From the NCBI GenBank assembly GCA_037349105.1, contig JAYJMM010000009.1, forward strand, positions 3,885,001 through 3,949,000: 64,000 bases of DNA, in the 5' to 3' direction. Of the stretch, positions 30,373-41,400 are shown piece by piece. The DNA is from Limnomonas spitsbergensis (taxonomy: Eukaryota; Chlorophyta; Chlorophyceae; Chlamydomonadales). The notes beneath the pieces were generated by a model. It saw nothing but the letters and a program-made list of their open reading frames with translations. It made no database searches and had not been told where the DNA came from. The stretch's first letter is position 1; the number at the start of each line of letters is the position of its first letter. The position numbers were made by a program, and so were the translations under genes.

Positions 30373-33300
30373 ATGACGACGCTTGTAGCGTCCGTCCGCA
30401 TACTTCTCTTCCTGTGCCTAACATGCTCCCTCTTGAGCACTGGCCTGGCAGTCCCAAATCTGAGATCTCGTCCCCCTGGGGTGCGTGGGTTATGTATCGT
30501 ACATGCATGGTTCAGAGGTGCACCTATCATGCTGTCCTTAGGGGGGGGGGGGCGGATACTATCTCTTCATGAGAGAAGCGCGTGTGCGCTGAAGAAGCTT
30601 CCTCTCATGATATTTTTCAGTCCCATGATGCATCAGTGCACGCCCGGGCCTATCCAGGATTCTAGGCGAGAAGCATGGGTGTTGGCACAGGCCTATCTAG
30701 GTTGGCACGACGCATGCATGGGCTGATGCCTTAATTTCTGGGGATGGGCATCAGTTGTTGCAGCAAAGCATTATATGACGCATCCTCTCTCTCCTCATCC
30801 ATCCTCAGGTCCGAAGATTGAAGGGAGAGGAGCCGGCTGCCAAAATCCTTCTACTCCCTAGCTCAAAGCAATCAGGAGCGCCGCCACCCGAAGGAGCTGT
30901 GCGAGCCCTGGTGAGACTTAGCACTTGCTTCACCATAGCCTATAAAGAAAAAAAGAAAGCTACGCCCCGTGGGCGGCGTAAGAGTTAAAGGAACAGCGCA
31001 GCCTGGGCCGCCACCCAATGGAGCTGTGTGCTAACCCTGGTGAGACTGTAAAATTTGTTGTGAAGTTGTTACAGTCCAGCAGAGCATCATAATACTGAAC
31101 ATGTGCATCGCCATAGCCTATATCTACTTAGCCACCCTAGCCTTCATCTGCTTAGCCGCTGCTCTCGCTTGGTCGTAAGGGTTGCGGATGTTGTCTCGGC
31201 CGTTCGCTCTACCCGCGCGCTTCCAGAGGCTTAATTGGCTCAGGGGGGCGTAGAAAGAAAGAATAAAAGCTACGCCCTGTGGGGGGCGTGAGACTTCAGG
31301 AAAGAGCGCAGCCTGGGCCGAAGCCACATCCGTACCCAGTAACCACTAAAGAAATCCCTGTCTGTTGGATAACAAGAACCCTAAACCCTAAACCCTAAAC
31401 CATTAACCGTAAACCCTAAACCGTTAACCCTAAACCGTTAACAACACCAAATGCAAGCTACCTGACTCGCACACAAAGGCTGTTGAAGCGCATGCATCAT
31501 TTTTGGTCCTAGCAGTTTGCATTCACGCCGACGCAAAGAAAGAAATAAAGAAAGCTCCGTCCTACCGGGGCACGAAGGTTAAGGAAACAATGCAAAGTGT
31601 GCAGCACAGGTACCTGTGGGAAAGATGGGAACAGAGTGGTTTCGGCCCAGGCTTAGCTGTTTCCTCCACTCTCACAACCCCCCACAGTGCGTAGGTTTCG
31701 TTCTTTCTTAGCAGGAAGAGAGGTAGGCTTGATCTATCAGGTTTAATTTCTGGCAACATCAATGCAAAATTTCCGGAAAAAGTGGAATGAGAGGTCTTTA
31801 ATTGAGATGTTGCCCCTATTGCCTGGCATAGGGCCTGGCAATGGCCTGGCATGCTTTTGGACAGACCCTGAGTCACCGAGTAGTATGACGAGTGTCACAT
31901 AAGTTAACAGAGTGACTACATATTAGTGTGACTAGTGTGACTAAATAAACAGAGTGACTAGAGTGTTAGGGTGACTTAAGGTTATGTTACCTGCTGCGAT
32001 CCCAGTACGACGAGTAATAAAGTGACCACTTCCTTGCTTGGTGGTAACTAACTTTTCTGTCATGGTCCATATGATTTCCACTATCTTAAAGATTTCATTA
32101 TCTTTATGTTTTCATGAATTTCACACCTTCACGATTCTCCTTTCGACCTGCGTGATGCAAACGACTGATTTCATTTTTTATTTTGCAGGTCCCACCACCT
32201 AGCCCTGCACCTCCGCCGCCTCCACCTCCGCCACCTCCACCTCCGCCCCCTCCTCGTCCTGCACCCAGCCCAGCTCCAAAACCCAGTCCGCCACCCCCGC
32301 CACCTCAACCTCCATCGCCCAGTCCTGAATCTGCACCCAGCCCACCACCTCCATCGCCAAGCCCATCGCCTCCGCCACTTCCACCTCCACCTCCACCCAG
32401 CCCACCACCTCCATCGCCAAGCCCACCGCCTCCGCCACCTCCACCTCCACCTCCACCCAGCCCACCACTACCTCCATCGCCAAGCCCACCGCCTTCGCCA
32501 CCTCCACCGCCACTTCCACTATATCCAGCCATCCCACCGCCTCCATTGCCAAGCTCACCGTCTCCGTCACCTTCACCACCTCCACCACCACCACCTAGTC
32601 CCCCGTCTCCACCACCATCAGACGCGAAGGGGTGCTATGATCTTCAGCCCCAAGAAGGTGTCGGCTGTATGATGCAGGTGGGTTGCTTAACCTAGGTAAC
32701 CCCTAACCCTAAACCCTAAACGACAAACCTGAAATTTTCAAATGTGTCCCTCAGCAATGTGCAGATAGTTTCCGCAGCTTAGTTTAGGGTCGAAATTCCG
32801 AGTAGAGGGGGGGAGGGAGTAAAGAGGGGGGGGAGTGGGGGGGGGGGATTCTTTTCCAGGGAATGTTCGACTCTGTACTGGATTCCTAATAAACTGTATT
32901 CCAAAGTCGGTATCAAGATTAATCAGATGGCTGTACTGTCATAGCAGTCCCATGCTCCTTTTTACACCAAATTGAAAGTGAATTGAAAAACCCTGAACCC
33001 TGAGCCCGGAAACCTGACACTACCCTTGGTTTCGTGTATCATGTCAGGGTATAGAAGCACTTCTGATGTAAATCATGGAAGCACTTCTGATGTACATCAT
33101 GGAAGTCAAGGATTTGGTTTGGAATTCAAATGTTTTCACTGAATGAATCGTGTTGCTGCACAGAAAATGTGGGGGCAGTGCAACGCTTCCTGGCTGATCA
33201 ATGGAGGATATTGGTGAGTAACTAGCATGTCACGTGGTGGGCTGAGTGATTGAGGTGGTGGACTGGCTGATGAAGGTGGTGGGCTGGCTGATTAATGGAG

Positions 33301-35535
33301 GATATTGGTGAGTAACTAGCATGTCACGTGGTGGGCTGGGTGATTGAGGTGGTGAGCTGGCCGATGAAGGTGGTGGGCTGGCTGATCAATGGAGGATATT
33401 GGTGAGTGACTAGCATGTCACGTGGTGGGCTGGGTGATAGAGGTGGTGGGCTGGGAGATGGAGGTGATTGACTGGCTGGTAAATGGAGGATATTGGTGAG
33501 TGACTAGCATGTCACGTGGTGGGCTGGGTGATAGAGGTGGTGGGCTGGGAGATTGAGGTGATTGGCTGGCTGGTCAATGGAGGATATTGGTGAGTGACTG
33601 GCAGTGTTGAACTTAGATGACACTAGACGACGTGTGGGGGGCTGCCGGACGGCCACCACTGAGCCGATGGGGGGCCAAGCCTTGACCAGCCTAAGCCCTA
33701 AACCCTTAATCCTACACCCTAAACCATAAACTAGGCCACCACAGAGCTGACGGGGGACCACGCCTTGACCAACCTGAAGTCGAAGCCTGAAGGCAAAAGC
33801 GAGCCTGAAGGCAAAGCCTGAAGTTGAAACCTGAAGGCAACGCCTGTAGTCGAAGCCTGAAGGCAAAAGCGAGCCTCAAGGCAAAGCCTGAAGTTGAAAC
33901 CTGAAGGCGACGCCTGAAGTCAAACCTGAAGGCAAAAGCGAGCCTGAAGTCAAAGCCTGAAGGCGATAGGGAGCCTGAAGGCAAAAGTAAGCCTGAAGGC
34001 AATAGGGAGCCTGAAGGCAAAAGTAAGCCTGAAGGCAAAGCCTGAGGTTGAAACCTGAAGGCAACGCCTGAAGGCAACGCCTGAAGTCGAAACCTGAAGG
34101 CAATGGCCGGAGCAGTAGCTGCTTGGCTCGGTCCCCTAGGTGGAATTTTCACGAGGAAGAATTGAAATGAGGCAGTGATTACCGGAATGCCCAGGGCTTA
34201 TATAGCAGCAGCAGCACCGGTAAAAGAAAACTTGCTGGACAAGTGCAACTGAACCCTTAACACTCAACCCTAAACTCTTGACCCTAAATCCTTAACCATG
34301 AACCCGAAACCCTTAAACCCTTAAGCCAAGGCAACATCCTCGTTGCAAATAAATACCAGTCCCTCCATACAGCAACAGCTGCGTGCCGTGGGCGCTTCAC
34401 GAAGCTTCTGCGGCCTGCGGCTGTTGCTATATGGCAGCAGAAGTGAACTTCAAATTCAAATTCAAATTTGAAAAACAGAAGTGCTTGATACAGCGGGATT
34501 GCAAGTTAGCATTCAAGTAGTGGGAAGCCAGAATTCACTGCAAGAAAGAAACAGAGCTACGCCCCGTTGGGGGCGTGAGAGTTAAGAAATCAGCGCAGCC
34601 TGGGCCGAAGCCACATCCTCGCCGCTACCGTAATGCACTGCAAGGTATGCAGCACGTTATAGCTCCCTACTCACCCACGAAATGTGTGGCCTGAGATGTT
34701 GCATATTCTGGCTGCCCTCAAACACACAAAATAATGGGCAGTCAGACGGTGCAGCAGCTGCGAGCAAAGGAACTGACGTGTAAGGGCAACTTGTGGGGGT
34801 GAGTGGGCTGTCAGACTGTGCAATAGCTGTGGGCAAAGGGTCAAACGGGCAAGGGCATTTTTGCAGGTGAGTGGGCAGCCTGATTGAGCGGCATCCACAA
34901 TGCCTTTGTCCGGCAGAACCCTTGTTATCTTAATTTGTCGGGGATATCTTGCCTTCCCTCTTTTGATGTATGATTCTAGTGGTGTGGCCCTCTCCAGCGA
35001 GATAAAAGCCAGCTTTTCCTGGTGTGCATCAGAGCGCATGGCAGACCACTCCTGTTTCAGTGTCCGTCTTGGCTTCTGCTGCTGGTTTCCCCCCGGATCG
35101 CCTGCCTGCCCCTTTCAAAAATGGCTTTGGGTGAATGCCGGGGATGCCTTAAATTTGCCACAAGAACCTTGGGGTCTGGCAGGCGGCTACTGCTGGGCCC
35201 ATAGGGACAATGCCTCGATTGAAGTGCGGCCGGAGCTTGCTTGCCGTACCTGACCCTAAAGGCCATATACACTATTCCGTTACTGTTCAGTGTTCATTCT
35301 GGTGGATAACGTAACACTTTCGGCATGTGACCGGGCAGTCCGATGTGTCAATGGTGTTTCACCTCTGGGCCCTGCTCTAAAAGGCTCGGCCGCGTGGGCG
35401 CCTAACTAAAAGGGGCAGACAAGAAAAAATGAATAGTCCAATTTGTGAATCACCTTCTCTCCAATGATCCTGAGAAGAACTGACATGCCCCACTTGCACC
35501 CTCTTTGCAGCAAAATGACTTGCGGCATATGCTGA
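30373..35535 (+). CDS. Gene S: secreted proline-rich protein with C-terminal ShK-type domain
   Basis: Five exons: 30373-30480, 30809-30910, 32189-32677, 33164-33213, 35511-35535, giving 257 residues, with every phase matching. Exon 1 is a signal peptide (basic-hydrophobic MTTLVASVRILLFLCLTCSL, then Ala-Val-Pro) ending at a GTGCGT donor. Exon 2 is a short linker. Exon 3 encodes residues 71-233, mostly Pro and Ser as in hydroxyproline-rich wall glycoproteins. Exons 3-5 together build a 39-residue domain with cysteines at 219, 230, 239, 250, 254 and 257; the final C-X3-C-X2-C and the preceding WGQC are typical of ShK-type domains, which are common in extracellular proteins of volvocine algae. 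The last Cys codons come from a 25-base terminal exon. The likely role is in the cell wall or extracellular matrix; there is no reason to infer toxicity. Confidence 0.82.
30911..32188 (+). other. Gene S intron 2 with donor copy and dispersed repeat
   Basis: A diverged copy of the exon 2 end and donor (GCCGCCACCC..GGAGCTGTG..CCCTGGTGAGACT) lies at 31009-31050. Three copies of a dispersed unit with GCTACGCCC and CAGCGCAGCCTGGGCC lie at about 30945-31015, 31255-31330 and, weaker, 31540-31600; a fourth is at 34545-34615 in intron 4. A run of CCCTAAA repeats is at 31377-31441. Confidence 0.6.
32189..32677 (+). CDS. Gene S exon 3, polyproline region
   Basis: Acceptor TTTTATTTTGCAG|GTCCCA and donor ATGCAG|GTGGGT enclose 163 codons, about 140 of them Pro/Ser/Ala. 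Pro-Ser-Pro and Pro-run motifs are substrates for prolyl hydroxylation and arabinosylation in algae. The last 15 codons carry the first two cysteines of the ShK-type domain. Confidence 0.88.
33200..33600 (+). repeat. Tandem array of gene S exon 4 ends and donors
   Basis: TGGCTGATCAATGGAGGATATTG|GTGAGT, the end of exon 4, recurs with changes at about 33282, 33378, 33475 and 33572, each followed by GAGTRACTAGCATGTCACG and GGTGGGCTGG stretches. Five 5' splice sites therefore stand in a row at spacing near 97 bases. Confidence 0.88.
33775..34110 (+). repeat. CCTGAAGGCAAAG repeats in gene S intron 4
   Basis: Units of 12-27 bases (CCTGAAGGCAAAGCCTGAAGTTGAAA) repeat for 330 bases. A 120-146 codon minus-strand frame of Phe/Leu/Ser repeats results and is rejected as coding. 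Confidence 0.8.
34111..35510. other. Rest of gene S intron 4
   Basis: Holds CCCTAAA-like repeats (34250-34325), a dispersed unit (34545-34615), and a reverse copy of the 50-bp module (35348-35404). No exon recognised; the last acceptor CCCTCTTTGCAG ends at 35510. Confidence 0.45.
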
Positions 35536-38456
35536 GAGATATATTCAACGACGGGATTCCTCCATCGGCGCCAGTATTTTGATGATAATACCTAAAATGA
35601 GGGTTCATACTTTTGAATATCACTGCAGGGACCAGCGGGTATGCACCGTTCGAAACTTTTTGAGAACCAGTGGGTGCAACGCTGGTCGTTTAGCTTCATT
35701 AGCCCTACTTCAAGAACATGAGATCTTCACAGTTTATATTAGTCTCGCATTTTATACTGGTCTTCTTGGCCGTCTAGTGGGCCGATGAACTTGGGGTTTT
35801 CTCAGTAATTTTCTTTTAATTTTGACTTAACAAACGAACAAGATAGGCCTCCGAACCTCACTGGTCTGGCAACTGCCTGACTGAGAATTACAGACAATAA
35901 AAAGAAAGAGAGGAACGAAAGGAGTATACCCCGCCAAATGAAAGAAACAGCTCCTTTGTGAGGTTTATTTAAAGGCTTAACTGCCCAGTGGGACATCACA
36001 TCAGATGCATGAGACAGGTGCCCGTAAACCGGTCAAGAACGGTACACCTGCGGGCCCGCTCAAAGCTCGGCCGCGTGGGCACCCACTGTTTAGACAGAAG
36101 GGAAACAAAACTTAAAGGAACAGGGGGGGGGAAGTAACAAAAGCCTTAAACCGGTACGAGCACGAAATGAACTAGAACAGAGAGCAAACAGCCAATGACC
36201 CCCCTGAGCAAGCAGGGGTTTGCGGGCATCCGTCCCATGCATTAAATGTGATGCTCTTCTGAAATGTGAAAATTCACGAGGGGGGGGGCAAAAAAAGCCA
36301 GGGACCCCATGCCCAGAAGAAAACGAGCACTCAAGCTTACCACCCACCCACGTACCGCCTCCGGAACCCATTGAAATTCAAACCGCATCTCAGTCAAAAT
36401 TCAAAATTCCAGGGCATATAAGTTTTTTTTATCACCTCGTCAAGGCGCTTCTACTGGTACATTTCAATTCGTTAGGTGATGAAAATTCATGCCAACAGTC
36501 AATTTTGGTACTGGGCTCAGCCAAGCTATTGAGGACCGACTAATGCTCGCTAGCGATCACGATTCATGCCAACAATTAATTTGGGTACTGAGCTCAGTCA
36601 AGCTATTGACTACCGCCTACTTCTAGCTAACGATCACATGTTTCCAGCAAGCAGATGGCCTGAATGGCGGTGGCAGTGCGATGGCATTAGCATTCATCTC
36701 AGTGGTCATGAGCTCCCTCACTGCCTTCTTCCGCTCCCTCAGCAGGACCTCTTCGCCCACTAATCCCTCCCTCTAATTCCTCCACCATCAGCGCTTAGCT
36801 TGCCACGACGACCAAAAGTGAAATGTTTATTCATGATCCACCAGACCAAAAGTACCATGTGCTGCGAAGGGGGTCATATGGTAATTCAAGCAACATTTTA
36901 GGATATAAATGGACTCATGTTGGCAAGACGAACATAGAGGTGCCGCTGCCAGCCTCAATAGACCTCCAGAAAAAAAGATACGTTATTTTCAAATTATCTG
37001 TTTTTTTGGAGACCCCCCCCATCTTTGCCCCCCATATCCCCCAGGGCCAAAACATTTAAGACCAGCTATGGAACGCTCTCGTTTAGCTCTAAACTTTGAG
37101 GCATGGGGTCGAATTGTTTTGCCCCTCGAAATTTCACACAAAATGTGGAAAAGGAAATCGATGCATCCCGAACCAAAACGTGCTTACGCAAAGCTAGGGA
37201 TATTGCCACTGTGACAGAGCATGCCACACCTGCCCCCAGAAGTTGGGGACCCACGCGGCCGAGCCTTTTTGATGAGGGCCCTGAGGTGTTAAGTCATTGA
37301 CCTACCCCCATTAGGTTAAGAGATCGAATCTAGATCGCCGGGCTTTAAGTTCATGCATCTCCACATAGGAGGGATGCATGGCTGCACCATGGCTCTGGCT
37401 GTGCATGGTAGCTGGAATTGCGCTGGTAACTTGTTTCCCTGGCTAGCACCTTACCGGCAAGCCTTCTTGGGGAATAGACTTGACAGGGGCAAGGATTCTT
37501 CGGGCTGCCTTTTTCTTGAGTTCTTCTCCCTCTTCCCTTAACTTTATTTTCTTCCAGCGAGACAGTTGGGCGCCCACGCGGCGGAGCCTTTATGAGCAGA
37601 GCCCAGAGGTGTAATGTCATTGACATTACCGGCAAGCCTCAGTTTTAGCCATTTACCGTTCTTGATGACAGCCATGTAACTGGACACCCGGCCGAGCTCT
37701 TAGCGCTGGGCCTAGAGGTGTAACGTCAATTGCGTAATTTACGAGTCCAAGGGTGTCCTAGGGGCTTACAGGGCATTTGCCATCATGCCATCAACCAACA
37801 TGTAAATGTTTCATGGGGATGCACGGGTTCAAAGTTGGTATCGCAACCTATTGCAATAGTTGCCCGTGGGCGGACTTCTTATTGCAGATGCAAAGTTTTC
37901 ATTGAAAGTGACGGTACGACACAAGTGAAGAGGCTCCATCACCAGTCTCCCCTCTGCTCCCCCTGGGCACCTCTCCCCTGGATTTCAAAAGCACCGGTAC
38001 ACAATACAAATCACCACGACTGCATCCTGTTAAAAAAGTTCCGCTGCCGTGCATCCTTTTCATCTCTCTCAAACCATCCTGCCACATACGTATTGCAAAG
38101 CCCGACAAACAGTCACAAACACAAACAAATCATGGTAGTACAATCCGGCTAAGCCTGTACCATACCGTGCCGTGTCGTGCTAACTTGGTGGCAAAATTAA
38201 CCAGTGCTGTATCATGCTGTATCATGCCAATTTGACACAAATGTCATAGTAACGGACGCCAGACCAGACGGTTGGATCATCGAACTTGGATGCCGACATG
38301 GCCGAGCCTTTCTGAGCAGAGATCCCAGAGGAGCAACATCATTGACGCAACCGCCACAGCAACAGCTTTATTCCTGTCTTGCTGCCTACATGCCGGGGAT
38401 GTGCCCAGTGGGATCAGTGGTGCTACACTGATTGTCTGCGGTTCGAATCCTGTTGC
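35536..38456. other. Intergenic region between the ends of genes S and H
   Basis: Genes S (plus) and H (minus) converge here, so it holds both 3' regions. No gene supported. The 50-bp module occurs in reverse at 36038-36083 and forward at about 37246-37295, 37566-37620, 37680-37723 and 38285-38340. A TGCATGGGAC/CATCACATTT repeat has copies at 35990-36025 and 36224-36262. Confidence 0.5.
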
Positions 38457-38477
38457 CTACATGCCGGGGATGTGCCA
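38391..38477. repeat. Direct repeat of the gene H stop-codon region
   Basis: TGCCTACATGCCGGGGATGTGCC occurs at 38391-38413 and 38455-38477. The second is the end of gene H exon 6, with its TAG; the first is a copy just downstream on the gene's strand. The 41 bases between them include GGTTCGAATCC, which matches a tRNA B box but lacks a foldable tRNA around it. Confidence 0.75.
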
Positions 38478-41400
38478 GTACACCGCGGCATCCCCCATAG
38501 CCATCTCTATCCTGTCGTCCTGCACGATGACGCGCTCCTGCAGCTCCTTGACCGTCACCATGGCAGGAGCCACCCCCAGATCTGCCACGATCCTCTCCGC
38601 ACCAGGGAAAGGCTACATGAGGCACAGGGACAGGACACAAGGCTCAGGCAAGCTCCCATGAACGGCTCAGGCAACACAAGGCTGAAAACGAAAAAGCTCG
38701 AATAAAAATACCGGTATTAAATGACCGGTACCGGTACCGGTACCGGTCAACTAAATTATAATTGTTTTATTAAAAAGCCATACCGGTATCGTATTTTTGA
38801 AATACGAACAGAACAAACAAACCTAAGTTGCTTTACTACCGCTACGTACAAGTAGCCAAGGATTTAAGAACGCGGGCATGCATCCTACCAAGTCCTTGGA
38901 CGCAGCCGTGTAGGTGACAATGCACCGCATGCCCGCGCTGCGCGCCGCCTGCAGCCCGATTTCGCTGTCCTCCACCACGACACACTCGGAGGGCTTCAGG
39001 CCCAGCTGCTCGGCGGCCATGCGGTAGATCATCGGGTCGGGCTTCTTTTCAGTCACGTCATCACTTGTGGGTCTCAACAGGGATCCATTGGGAGTTTAGG
39101 GATCCAATTATAAATCCATTTAGGGATCTATGAAGGGATCTATGAAGGGATCTATGAAGGGATCTATGAAGGGATCCATTTCGGGATCCATATTAATAAG
39201 TATGAAGGGATCCGTTTAGGGATCCGTTTCGGGATCCGTTTCGGAATCCGTTTAGGGATCCGTTTAGGATTTTAGATCGACCAAGCAGAACAACTCGCAG
39301 CCACGGCATCTCCTGAGGAGCTCAACAGGGAATCCCTACTCCGGATCATTAAGAGAATCCCTACTTCAGGTCATTAAGAGAATCCCTACTTCAGGTCTTT
39401 AAGAGAATCCCTACTTGAGAGAATCCCTACTTGAGAGAATCCCTACTTGAGAGAATCCCTACTTGAGAGAATCCCTACTTGAGAGAATCCCTAGGATTTC
39501 AGACCAACCAGGCAGCTCAGCTTGCAGACGCAGACGAACACATTCGGCGTCAGGAGTTGAGCTGTTGAGCAAATCACACAACAGGGAGTACCAACAACAG
39601 GACAGCTGAGGGCCCTTGCAACCACATGCCTTTTTGAGCAGGACCCAGAGGTGTTCCGTTTTTGTCTCATTGACCAACGGAATGACGACATCTACTGAAT
39701 TGAAATATATACATTTCTTGACCGCAAGTCCTACGTACTACCCCTCCCACACACCCCTCCATTCCCACCTCCGTACCCTGCCTCCCTACCCCCCCACCCC
39801 TCCGTAACCACCTCCGTACCTAGCCTCATCCCCCACACACCCCTCTGTCCCCACCCTTCACCCCCACCCCCACCTGTACCCGCCCCTCCCCCCACACCTG
39901 CCAGGAAGCAGTCCAAGCCCCCAAAACGCCCCTCCCCCAGGAGCGCTTTGAGCGTGAGCTCGACCGTTGACTTGGTGGCCGCACTGCACACCGCCAGCTT
40001 CACACCCGCCTCCCGAGCCTCATCCATGACACGCAGCACGCCGGGACGCGGCTCCGCATCCCCACTCCTGTGGCCAGGTCAGCAACACTTCAGCAACGCA
40101 CGTCAGCAACACAGCACTTCAAGGTCACACTTCGGCAACACACTTCGGCAACACACTTCGGCAACACACTTCAGCAACACACGTCAGCAACACTCGTCAG
40201 CAACACAGCACTTCAAGGTCACACTTCGGCAACACACTTCAGCAACAAACTTCAGCAACACACGTCAGCAACACAGCACTTCACGGTCGCACTTCGGCAA
40301 CACACTTCAGGAACACAGCATTGCAGGGTCACACTTCAGCAACACACTTCAGCAACACAACACTTCAAGGTCACACTTCGGCAACACACTTCAGGAACAC
40401 ATCATTGCAGGGTCACACTTCAGCAACACTCTTCAGCGGCCCACTCCAGCAACACAACACTTCAAGGTCACACTTCGGCAACCCACTTCAGAAACACAGC
40501 ATATCAGGGTCACACTTCAGCAACAAACTTCAGCAACAATCTTCAGCAACACACTTCAGCACCACTCTTCAGCAACACAGCACTTCAAGGTCACACATCG
40601 GCAACCCACTTCAGTAACACAGCATATCAGGGTCACACTTCAGCAACACACTTCAGCAACACAGCATTTCAGGGTCGCACTTCAGCAACACACTTCAGTC
40701 ACATTTCAGTGACACACTTCAGCAACACAGGCCAGTCACACTTCAGTCACACTCCAGAAACACACTTCAGCAACACACTTCAGCAACGCATTTCAGTAAC
40801 ACACTTCAGCAACACACTTCAGTCACACTTCAGACACACACTTCAGCAACACACTTTAGCCATTAGCAGTAGCCCTTGCTACGCGTGACAATGGGCTACT
40901 GCTAATGGCTGAAGTGTGTTACTGACCCCAAGACAAGTTGCCCCCCAAAACAAGTTGCCCCCAAAACAAACAAGTCGCTCCCCCAAACACGTTTTCCTCC
41001 CAACCGGCGCTCACAAAATCATTCCTCGGTACTGCTCATTCTTCCATGTCTGCAGCGTTTCGATGAGTGCCGTTCGCTCCTCCTCCGACTCCGGGACCTT
41101 GTTGTCTAGTTGCGGGATCGTCGACACCGGCCAGCCCTCCGCCTCAAAGTACCACTTGAGCTTGCGCTTGAATCCCAGGCCCACCTTCTCCTCCATCATC
41201 GCGTGCAGCTCGGTGGGCCAATGGACCACACCGGCATCTGGAGGGCAACACATGTCAGCGTTTACTTTAGTACGTGCCAGAGCACCTTCGGGGGACCGAT
41301 GGGCGGCCATTACTGGGCCGATGGGGACCAAACCTTAACTGGCCTACGGCCGGTCGCCCCAGCAGTAGGGCTTGCTGCACCAGGCCACCAGAGCCTTAGG

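Noticed and set aside
32199..32594. Minus-strand Gly/Val/Glu-rich frames opposite the polyproline exon
   Set aside because: Complement of a CCN-repeat coding exon with signal peptide, splice sites and a cysteine domain on the plus strand.
40070..40888. 272-codon Ser/Thr/His-rich plus-strand frame
   Set aside because: Array inside an intron of the HAD gene, which lies on the other strand.
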